Assembly (NCBI GenBank): GCA_035606665.1
Contig: DATNEY010000032.1
Location: 186,001 to 250,000 of the forward strand
Source of the DNA: DASUGC01 sp035606665
GTDB lineage: Bacteria; Acidobacteriota; Vicinamibacteria; Vicinamibacterales; SCN-69-37
Reading direction: 5' to 3'
Length of the DNA: 64,000 bases
The notes under the pieces are model-generated. The model did no database searches, was not told the origin of the DNA, and saw nothing but the letters and a program-made list of their open reading frames with translations. Every line of letters begins with the position of its first letter. Within the stretch, counting starts at the first letter, position 1. Below, one piece after another: positions 57,754-64,000 of this stretch. Position numbers and translations under genes: made by a program.

Positions 57754-59661
57754 ATGCCGTCGCCCTCCCGCCCGGTATCCGGGCCCGCACCGTCGTGGGT
57801 CAGGTGGCTCTGGAACACGCCCTGGCTCTGGCTGGCCCTGATCGTTCCGCTCTTCTGCGTCCCGCTGTTTCTCGGCCTGGGCCACACCGATCTCGACAAC
57901 GACGAAGCCATCTATTCGTTCGCCGTCGAGACGATGCTGAAGGACGGCGACTGGCTGACGCCGAAGTACATCCCGAGTGAAACGACGGCGTTTCTCGAAA
58001 AACCGCCGCTGAAGTTCTGGATCACGTACGTGCCGATGCGCCTCGGCCTCTGGTCACCGGACGAGGCGGGATTGCGATACATGGACGCCGCGATGAGCGC
58101 GATCGCGCTTCTCTACGTCTTCGGCATCGGGCGGCGGCTGGCCGGGCCGGTGTGCGGCCTGGTCGCCGTCTTGTTGCTCTTCAGCCAGAACGCCCTGCTC
58201 TTTCAGCATGGTCTCCGCAGCAACAACATGGAGTCAGCGATGGTGCTGAGCTACGCGGCTGGGGTGTATCACTTTCTCGCGTGGCGCTCGCTCAACCCCG
58301 ACGTGAAGCGCCATATCTTCGCGATGGCGTTCTGGTTTGCGGTTGGCTTCATGTGCAAGTTCGTGGCGGCGCTCTTTCTCCCGGTGATCCTTGGACTGGC
58401 AGCGCTCATCAAACGTGAGGATCGTGGGCGCCTGTACCGCGACTGGCCGTCGTTCGCGCTGGCCGCGCTCTTCGCGGTCGCGCTCATCGCGCCGTGGTTC
58501 ATGTACCAGTCCGTCCAACGCGGTCCGCGCCTCTGGGACATCATGTTCGGCGCGCACGTGATGAAGCGTTTCACGGCGTACCTCGACATCCAGCACCTGC
58601 AGCCCTGGCACTACTACGTCACGCAGTTCTGGGCCGAGCTGGAAGGCGAAGGTACGCGGCTGCTCGTCCTCATCGCCGCGCCTCTGTTTCTGCTGCAGAT
58701 CTGGCGGAGACGCTGGATAGAGGGCGCGGTTCTCGCGCTCTGGTTCGTAATTCCGATGGCGGCCATCTCGGCCGGTACGTCGAAGCTGTACCACTACGCC
58801 TTTCCGTACCTCGCGCCGGTCGCGCTCGCCGGCGGCTGGCTCGTCGCGGTCGTCGCGTCGCGGCTCTATGCGTGGACCGCGACGCCCTTCGCCGCGATCG
58901 TGCGCCGTCGCGATGCCGTCCTGCCCGGATGGCTGACGAGCACTCGAGTGCAGCTCATGCTGACGCTGGCCGGAGCCGCCGGGGTGATCGTCGCGCTCAC
59001 AACCATGGCTTTCGATCGACTCTCCGTGACGATCGGCGGCGCGACGATCCGGAACTCGAGCAGCGCGCGTCCGGCAATCTTCGCGGCGGTTGCCTGGATC
59101 GGCGCTGCACCGGCGGAAGTCCTTCGCGCAGCCGTCGTCGCGGGTCTGCTGGCCGTCGCGCTGCCTCTCGCGGCCTACAAGGCCAACGTTCACGAAACGA
59201 GGATCGGAGCCCGGCCGGTCGGCCTGATGCGCGACTGCATGGCCGCGATCTCCACGCAGCGCAAGTCGGCGGGCGACGCGACCGGCGGCACGTTCACCAG
59301 TGTCAGCACGTCATTGCAGTCCTGGCTGCCGTTCTACTATCTGCACGATCTGGGCGACTTCAACCAGGGTCCGCCCGACTCGACGCCTGCGCTCCTGGCG
59401 CGGCTCTTCCATCCTCGCGCACCGCAGATGGTGCTCATCTCACCGGCGCACTACGACACGTTTCTCAGGGATCTGTCCGCGGATCGTGCCGGCGTGATCG
59501 AGGAGGCCGCGGGACGGACCGGGCTCGACACCCCCGCCCTTTCCGGTGAGATCGATCAGCGTGCCATCGGCATCGTCCGAATCAGAGGGAACATCCTGGT
59601 TCTTCCCGCCATCTTCTCCCGTTGCGGTCAGGAGATCTTCAGGCTCGGCACCGGAGGATAG
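57754..59661 (+). CDS. ArnT/GT39-like membrane glycosyltransferase
   Basis: A 635-residue polytopic protein from ATG 57754; a GTG at 57730 is an alternative. The GT-C signature is HTDLDNDEAIYSFAVETMLKDGDW with the catalytic acidic pair, and FLEKPPLKFWITYVPMRL. About 11-12 helices and a C-terminal periplasmic domain (SLQSWLPFYYLHDLGDFNQG) follow. It transfers a sugar from a polyprenyl phosphate to a lipid or protein. It is the first of four glycosyltransferase genes, the next starting 12 bases later. The product of the set is probably a surface glycan. Confidence 0.85.
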   Translation: MPSPSRPVSGPAPSWVRWLWNTPWLWLALIVPLFCVPLFLGLGHTDLDNDEAIYSFAVETMLKDGDWLTPKYIPSETTAFLEKPPLKFWITYVPMRLGLWSPDEAGLRYMDAAMSAIALLYVFGIGRRLAGPVCGLVAVLLLFSQNALLFQHGLRSNNMESAMVLSYAAGVYHFLAWRSLNPDVKRHIFAMAFWFAVGFMCKFVAALFLPVILGLAALIKREDRGRLYRDWPSFALAALFAVALIAPWFMYQSVQRGPRLWDIMFGAHVMKRFTAYLDIQHLQPWHYYVTQFWAELEGEGTRLLVLIAAPLFLLQIWRRRWIEGAVLALWFVIPMAAISAGTSKLYHYAFPYLAPVALAGGWLVAVVASRLYAWTATPFAAIVRRRDAVLPGWLTSTRVQLMLTLAGAAGVIVALTTMAFDRLSVTIGGATIRNSSSARPAIFAAVAWIGAAPAEVLRAAVVAGLLAVALPLAAYKANVHETRIGARPVGLMRDCMAAISTQRKSAGDATGGTFTSVSTSLQSWLPFYYLHDLGDFNQGPPDSTPALLARLFHPRAPQMVLISPAHYDTFLRDLSADRAGVIEEAAGRTGLDTPALSGEIDQRAIGIVRIRGNILVLPAIFSRCGQEIFRLGTGG

Positions 59662-59672
59662 ACTGCACCACG

Positions 59673-61073
59673 GTGCACGTCCTTCACGCCATCCACGACT
59701 TTCTCCCGCGCCATCAGGCGGGATCCGAGTTGTACGCGCTGCGTCTGGCGCAGGCGCAGCTGGCAGCGAACCACGTGACCGTGTTGTGCGCGGAGTACGA
59801 TCCCGCGCGCGATCACGGGCACGTCACCTGGCGGCTCTTCGAGGGGCTGCCGGTCGTCGAGATCGTCAACAACTGGCGGTGCGCGTCGTTCGAAGAGACG
59901 TACCGGCCGCCGCTCATCGGCGATCGAATCCGCCAGTTGCTGCAGGTACTCGGGCCGGACGTCGTCCACGTCCACAACCTGCTGAATCTGTCGTTCGATC
60001 TCCCGGCGATAGCCGCGGGTCTCGGCATTCCCGTCGTGGCCACGCTGCACGACTACACGATGCTCTGCGCCTCGGGCGGGCAGCGCGTCCACAAGCGCGA
60101 CGAGCACGTCTGCGTCGAGATCGACACCGCCCGATGCGCCCGGTGTTTCATGGAGTCGCCGTTCCACTCACAGATGGGATTTGCGAGATTCGCGTCGAAC
60201 GGCCACGCGATGAGCGCGCTCGCGCGCGGTTACTCGGTGGTGCGCAGGCACATGCCGGCGCTTGGAGCGCGCGCCGCCCGTTCGTTGACCGCTGCCGCCG
60301 GCCTGCCGGTCACGCCGCAGGACCTGGATCGGCGCCTTGCTGCGGCCCGCGCCGTCTTCCCGCAGGTCGATCTGTTCGTCGCCCCATCCGCGGCGCTCGC
60401 GCGCGAGTACCAGCGATTCGGCATGGATCCCGGCCGGATCGAAGTGTCGGATTACGGCTGTGTCACTCGCCGGCCCGCGCCGGCCCGCGCACCGCGGACG
60501 CCGATCCGCATCGGCCTCGTCGGCACGCTCGTGTGGCACAAGGGTGTCCACGTACTGGTCGATGCGTTGAAGACCCTGCCGGCGGAGTCGTACCGCGCCA
60601 CGATCTTCGGATCGCTTGATACGTTTCCGGACTACGTCGCGACACTTCGCGCAAGCGCCGCCGGCCTGCCGATCGAATTCGCAGGCGGATTCGAAGCCGG
60701 GCGCGCCAGCGACATCTACGACGCGATCGACGTCCTCGTCGTGCCGTCTCTCTGGCCCGAGAACTCGCCGCTCGTCATCCACGAGGCGTTTCAGGCGGGC
60801 GTGCCTGTCGTGGGCTCGAACATCGGCGGCATTCCGGACCTGGTCGAGGACGGCGTGTCGGGTCTGGTTTTCGAAACCGGATCGGCAGCGGATTTGGCGC
60901 GCGCGCTTCGCGCTCTCGTCACCGATCCGCCGCGAGTGGGCCGGATGTCGGCCGCGACCCCACGCGTGAAGGCAATCGCCGAGGACGCGAAAGAATGGGC
61001 GGCGAGGTACGCGCGCGTGACGCGCACGCGCGTGAAGGAGGCCGGGGCTTCAGACCCGGCGGGGGCGACATGA
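59673..61073 (+). CDS. Glycosyltransferase family 4
   Basis: A 466-residue protein starting at GTG 59673 (VHVLHAIHDFLPRHQAGSELYA). It has the GT-B fold: LGPDVVHVHNLLNLSFDLP and TLHDYTMLCASGGQRVHKRDEH in the acceptor half, and the donor-site motif VLVVPSLWPENSPLVIHEAFQAGVPVVGSNIGG. Arg/Pro-rich linker residues (RRPAPARAPRTP) join the halves. The last residues (KEAGASDPAGAT) are encoded by a REP-type palindrome, and the stop overlaps the next ATG (ATGA). Confidence 0.9.
   Translation: MHVLHAIHDFLPRHQAGSELYALRLAQAQLAANHVTVLCAEYDPARDHGHVTWRLFEGLPVVEIVNNWRCASFEETYRPPLIGDRIRQLLQVLGPDVVHVHNLLNLSFDLPAIAAGLGIPVVATLHDYTMLCASGGQRVHKRDEHVCVEIDTARCARCFMESPFHSQMGFARFASNGHAMSALARGYSVVRRHMPALGARAARSLTAAAGLPVTPQDLDRRLAAARAVFPQVDLFVAPSAALAREYQRFGMDPGRIEVSDYGCVTRRPAPARAPRTPIRIGLVGTLVWHKGVHVLVDALKTLPAESYRATIFGSLDTFPDYVATLRASAAGLPIEFAGGFEAGRASDIYDAIDVLVVPSLWPENSPLVIHEAFQAGVPVVGSNIGGIPDLVEDGVSGLVFETGSAADLARALRALVTDPPRVGRMSAATPRVKAIAEDAKEWAARYARVTRTRVKEAGASDPAGAT
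61041..61060. repeat. Palindrome GCCGGGGCT-tc-AGACCCGGC inside a gene end
   Basis: Imperfect nine-base arms (one mismatch) coding for the C-terminal GASDPAG residues of the GT4 protein. It lies nine bases before the ATG of the next gene. It could affect translation of that gene. Confidence 0.75.
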
Positions 61074-62002
61074 CGCCGCGACTCTCGGTCGTCGTGCCGG
61101 TCCTGAACGGCGCGAGCACGCTGCCGGCTCTCTTCTCGAGCCTGAATGCGCAGCGCGTCGACGGACCAATCGAAATCATCGCGGTCGACTCGGGCTCGAC
61201 CGACGGATCGCTGGATCTCCTTCATCGATGGGCGGATACAGTCATCAGGATTCGCCCGGACGAGTTCAATCACGGCACCACGCGCAACCTCGCGCTCTCC
61301 CGAGCGCGCGCGGAGCTGGTCGTCCTGCTCGTCCAGGATGTCCGGCTTTCACACGACGACTGCCTGGAGCGGCTCACCAGGCCGCTTCTCGAGGACTCGA
61401 CACTCGCCGGTACCTTCGCACGACAGCAGGCGCGGCCGGACGCGAGCGCGCTGACCCGGCACTATCTGGATCGCTGGATCGCCAGCTCACCCGCTGGATG
61501 GCGATCCGCGCTTCGCGGCGGCGCGGCCGAGTTCGAGACGATGTCCCCGCTGGCGCGCATGAGTCGATGCACGTTCGATCACGTCGCGGCGTGCATAAGG
61601 AAGGCCGTCTGGGAACAGCATCCCTTCAAGGCGACGCCCATCGCGGAGGATCTCGAGTGGGCGCGAGAGGTTCTCGTCGCCGGCCACGAACTGGCATTCG
61701 TCCCGGAAGCAATCGTCGAGCACTCGCACGATCGGCCGGCGAGCTACGAGTATCAACGCACGCGCCTGCTCCATGCGCGGCTTTACGATCTCTTCGGAGT
61801 GGAGACGATTCCCGACGCGGCGTCACTGGCGCGGGCGGTGCTGACATCGATGGCGCTGCACCTTCGCGTCGAACTGCCCCGCCTGGATCTCTGGACTCGC
61901 GCCGTCGCGCTCGCCGTCGCGTGGCCCCTGGGCCAGTACCACGGCGCTCGAGATGCACGCCAGGGACGCGGCCGTCCGGCGGCCCGGCCGGGGAGCGTCT
62001 GA
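61070..62002 (+). CDS. Glycosyltransferase family 2
   Basis: A 310-residue GT-A enzyme from ATG 61070, overlapping the GT4 stop by four bases. SVVVPVLNGASTLPALFSSL, IEIIAVDSGSTDGSLDLL and LALSRARAELVVLLVQDVRLSHDDC provide the nucleotide-sugar pocket. The usual DxD aspartates appear as QDV, so the metal site may be altered. The region AGHELAFVPEAIVEHSHDRPAS is the conserved C-terminal part. It ends one base before the next gene. Confidence 0.85.
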   Translation: MTPRLSVVVPVLNGASTLPALFSSLNAQRVDGPIEIIAVDSGSTDGSLDLLHRWADTVIRIRPDEFNHGTTRNLALSRARAELVVLLVQDVRLSHDDCLERLTRPLLEDSTLAGTFARQQARPDASALTRHYLDRWIASSPAGWRSALRGGAAEFETMSPLARMSRCTFDHVAACIRKAVWEQHPFKATPIAEDLEWAREVLVAGHELAFVPEAIVEHSHDRPASYEYQRTRLLHARLYDLFGVETIPDAASLARAVLTSMALHLRVELPRLDLWTRAVALAVAWPLGQYHGARDARQGRGRPAARPGSV

Positions 62003-62003
62003 C

Positions 62004-64000
62004 GTGCGCGTCCTCATGGTTGCGCACGGATTCCCTCCCCGAGCCACCGGTGGTGCGGAGCTCTATGCAGAGACGCACGCAAGGACGCTCGCTGCCCGTG
62101 GCGATCGAGTCTTGGTCCTGACACGCGAGTCTGACTCGACGCGCGAGGAGTTCGCCGTCCGCCGCGAGCAGCGCGACGGCCTCGACGTCGTCTGGGTCAA
62201 CAACACGTTCGCGGCGACGCGAACATTTGCGGACACGTGGACGGACGACCGCGTGGACGCGATCGCCGCGGGCGTCATCGACGAGTTCAAACCGGACGTC
62301 GCGCACGTGCATCACCTGACGTGCCTCTCGACGTCGATCGTGTTCGAGCTGTCGTCGCGGGGTATTCCAATCTTCTGCACGCTGCACGACTACTGGCTGC
62401 TCTGCCACCGCGGCCAACTGCTCGACCGCGACCTGAAGCCATGCGCGGGTCCTTCTCACTGCGACAACTGTCTCGGTCCCGAGGCGTCACTGCCGGCGAT
62501 AGCATATGCCGCGCGGCAGATCGCAGGAGGCAGGAGGCCGGGTCTTCCGCCTTCGCGCAAGGCTACGGCCGACCGGACCCCAGCCGACGCGCGCCGCACT
62601 CACATGCGGCGCGTCATGGCCGCGGTGACCCTTTTTTTCGCGCCATCCACCTACTTGCGCGACCGCTTCATCGCCGCCGGCGTCGATCCTGCCTGCATCA
62701 CCGTCTCCGAGTACGGCTGGCGCCTGCCAGAAAAGGACCTCGGTGGTGCGTGGGGTCAGACCCCGAAGTTCAGGGGTCTGACCCCACCGCACCCAGGAGG
62801 TCCTTTGCGTTTCGGCTTCATCGGCAGCGTGATGGTCTCGAAGGCGCTGCACCTACTCGTCGAGGCGGCCGCCGAACTGCCGCCTGGGACGGCTGAAGTT
62901 CACATTTTTGGGGGACACGCGGACTACCACGGTGACCGGAGTTACCGGCAGCAGTTGGGCCCCCTGCTGAGACGCGAGTACGTGCGGTATCACGGACCGA
63001 TCGACCGCGCTCACCTGCAGGCGACGCTCGCCGGCGTTGATGTGCTCGTCGTGCCGTCCATCTGGCCGGAGAACAGTCCGCTCGTAATTCGGGAAGCGTT
63101 CCTCGCAGGAGTGCCGGTCGTTGCGTCGCGCATCGGCGGCATCCCGGAGACCGTGACCGACGGGGTCAATGGCCTGCTGTTCGAACCGGGCTCCGCCAGA
63201 GATCTCGCACGTGCGCTGCGCCAGCTCATTGATGATCCTGGACTTCTCGCCAGGCTCGCCCGCGCCTCACCGCAGATCCGCACGGTGGACGACGACGTGA
63301 CTTCCATGCGGAGCGTGTACGCGGCCGCGCTCGCGGCGCCACAGCCGCCGCGAAGACGCATCGCCGCAGTCGTGCTCAACTACAGGACGCCGGCGGACAC
63401 ATTTCTCGCGACGCGCTCCCTGTTCATCTCGCGGCGTCCTCTCGAACGCATCTTTGTCGTCGACAATAGCGAAGACGACGAGTGCCGCACTACACTCGCT
63501 CAATTCGACGGCCGCATCACGTACATTCGTACCGGCAGCAACCTTGGCTTCTCGGGAGGCATGAATGCCGGCATCGAGCAGGCGCTCGGCGCCGGCGCGG
63601 ACGCCGTGCTTCTCGTCAACAGCGACGTCGTCGTGCCGGTCGAAAGCATCGGCGCGATCGAACGCGCGCTGTACTCGACGCCGGGCGCCGGCATCGCGGG
63701 ACCAGCGGTCGTTGGACGCACGGCACCGGACAGGGTCGCCTCGCTCGGCATCGACTACAACGACACAACAGGCCGCATGCGCCATCGCGGAGTGTCCGCA
63801 CCGGTGGCGACTGTCGCACCGGGCGCCTCGCACGTCGCCGCGGTCAGCGGCTGCCTGATGCTCGTCAAGCGCGAGGTCTTCGCGGCGGCAGGAATGCTGG
63901 ATCCACGTTTCTTCTTCAGCTTCGAGGACGTGGATTTCTGTCTGCGCGCGCGCGACGCGGGCTTCTCCTCAATCGTCGCGGCCGGTGCCATCGTCCTGCA
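62004..64000 (+). CDS. GT4-GT2 fused glycosyltransferase, 3' end outside window
   Basis: Open from GTG 62004 to the window edge (665 codons). Residues 1-440 are a GT4 enzyme: HGFPPRATGGAELYAE, VAHVHHLTCLSTSIV, TLHDYWLLCHRGQLLDRD, and VLVVPSIWPENSPLVIREAF. From about residue 452 a GT2 domain follows: RIAAVVLNYRTPADTFLATRS, SNLGFSGGMNAGIEQALGAGADA, FFFSFEDVDFCLRARDAGFS. Residues about 243-268 are encoded by a long hairpin (62732-62806) in the linker, and 178-189 by another palindromic block. Both are in frame. It is the last visible gene of the glycan operon. Confidence 0.85.
   Translation, partial: MRVLMVAHGFPPRATGGAELYAETHARTLAARGDRVLVLTRESDSTREEFAVRREQRDGLDVVWVNNTFAATRTFADTWTDDRVDAIAAGVIDEFKPDVAHVHHLTCLSTSIVFELSSRGIPIFCTLHDYWLLCHRGQLLDRDLKPCAGPSHCDNCLGPEASLPAIAYAARQIAGGRRPGLPPSRKATADRTPADARRTHMRRVMAAVTLFFAPSTYLRDRFIAAGVDPACITVSEYGWRLPEKDLGGAWGQTPKFRGLTPPHPGGPLRFGFIGSVMVSKALHLLVEAAAELPPGTAEVHIFGGHADYHGDRSYRQQLGPLLRREYVRYHGPIDRAHLQATLAGVDVLVVPSIWPENSPLVIREAFLAGVPVVASRIGGIPETVTDGVNGLLFEPGSARDLARALRQLIDDPGLLARLARASPQIRTVDDDVTSMRSVYAAALAAPQPPRRRIAAVVLNYRTPADTFLATRSLFISRRPLERIFVVDNSEDDECRTTLAQFDGRITYIRTGSNLGFSGGMNAGIEQALGAGADAVLLVNSDVVVPVESIGAIERALYSTPGAGIAGPAVVGRTAPDRVASLGIDYNDTTGRMRHRGVSAPVATVAPGASHVAAVSGCLMLVKREVFAAAGMLDPRFFFSFEDVDFCLRARDAGFSSIVAAGAIVL
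62536..62570. repeat. Nested imperfect palindrome inside the GT4-GT2 gene
   Basis: GGCCG, eight bases, GCCTT, CGCGC, AAGGC, two bases, CGGCC: nested arms in 35 bases. It codes for the basic stretch GRRPGLPPSRKATADR of the glycosyltransferase, unlike the rest of the family. Confidence 0.6.
62732..62806. repeat. Long in-frame hairpin with GGGGTCAGACCCC core
   Basis: AAAGGACCTC (62732-62741) pairs exactly with GAGGTCCTTT (62797-62806). GGGGTCAGACCCC (62752-62764) pairs with GGGGTCTGACCCC (62773-62785), and partly matching bases (GGTGGTGCGT and CACCGCACCCAG) link them. The loop is GAAGTTCA. The arms are about 33 bases. The whole is translated inside the glycosyltransferase. The core is the same as in the element at 32155. 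Confidence 0.85.

Overview
This window looks like chromosomal DNA from a GC-rich bacterium, most likely an Acidobacteriota member of the Vicinamibacteria type. That placement is inferred from gene content, not from a marker gene. The clues are three orphan MacB/FtsX permeases of the acidobacterial kind, two of them directly behind PadR repressors; secreted proteins with carboxypeptidase-regulatory-like repeats; a DUF1800/DUF1501 pair; a PEP-CTERM protein; and a pseudokinase/PEGA/TonB pair. No rRNA, tRNA, CRISPR array, transposase or phage gene was seen. Coding density is high and no gene-free gap exceeds 300 bases.

Layout. 1-11.9 kb is mainly minus-strand: a TPR protein tail (the only plus-strand gene), ketopantoate reductase, a DUF3142 module, a histidine phosphatase, an amino-acid permease coupled to a GcvT-like protein, and two large secreted CarboxypepD_reg-like proteins. 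12-15 kb holds PadR plus a permease. 15.3-18 kb is the pseudokinase/PEGA and TonB-C pair. 18-21.3 kb has two overlapping phytoene-desaturase-like oxidoreductases, followed by a glycine-zipper envelope protein. 22.3-25.5 kb is DUF1800 plus DUF1501. 25.5-28.6 kb is a second PadR/permease operon with a 19-bp palindromic operator. 28.6-32.1 kb has a Tat-exported GH31 glycosidase divergent from a DSD1-type PLP enzyme. 32.4-33 kb has a lone microcompartment shell protein facing a PilZ protein. 33-37.3 kb encodes a GT-C membrane protein, a penicillin acylase and a PEP-CTERM protein. 37.4-42 kb is a tightly coupled ThiO / pterin dehydratase / MerR / M14 peptidase operon. 42-51 kb has a second glycine-zipper protein, SixA, two MFS carriers, a third permease, a DUF4437 cupin, an M20 peptidase and a lone secretin-N-domain protein. 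51-57.7 kb has argH, DinB, an SPFH plus zinc-ribbon module, VOC proteins and a 1-Cys peroxiredoxin. 57.7-64 kb is a glycosyltransferase operon that runs off the window.

The most unusual layer is not the genes but several families of short palindromic or tandem micro-repeats. They sit between genes, supply stop codons, overlap start codons, and in at least two genes (the GT-C protein and the terminal glycosyltransferase) are read through in frame inside the protein. A 174-bp element at 32.2 kb with 31-bp perfect terminal inverted repeats shares its core with an in-gene hairpin at 62.7 kb. These look like REP/MITE-type elements mobilised by an enzyme encoded elsewhere. Other items worth attention are the orphan BMC shell protein, the pseudokinase pair and the SPFH protein with a DNA-binding-like C-terminus.
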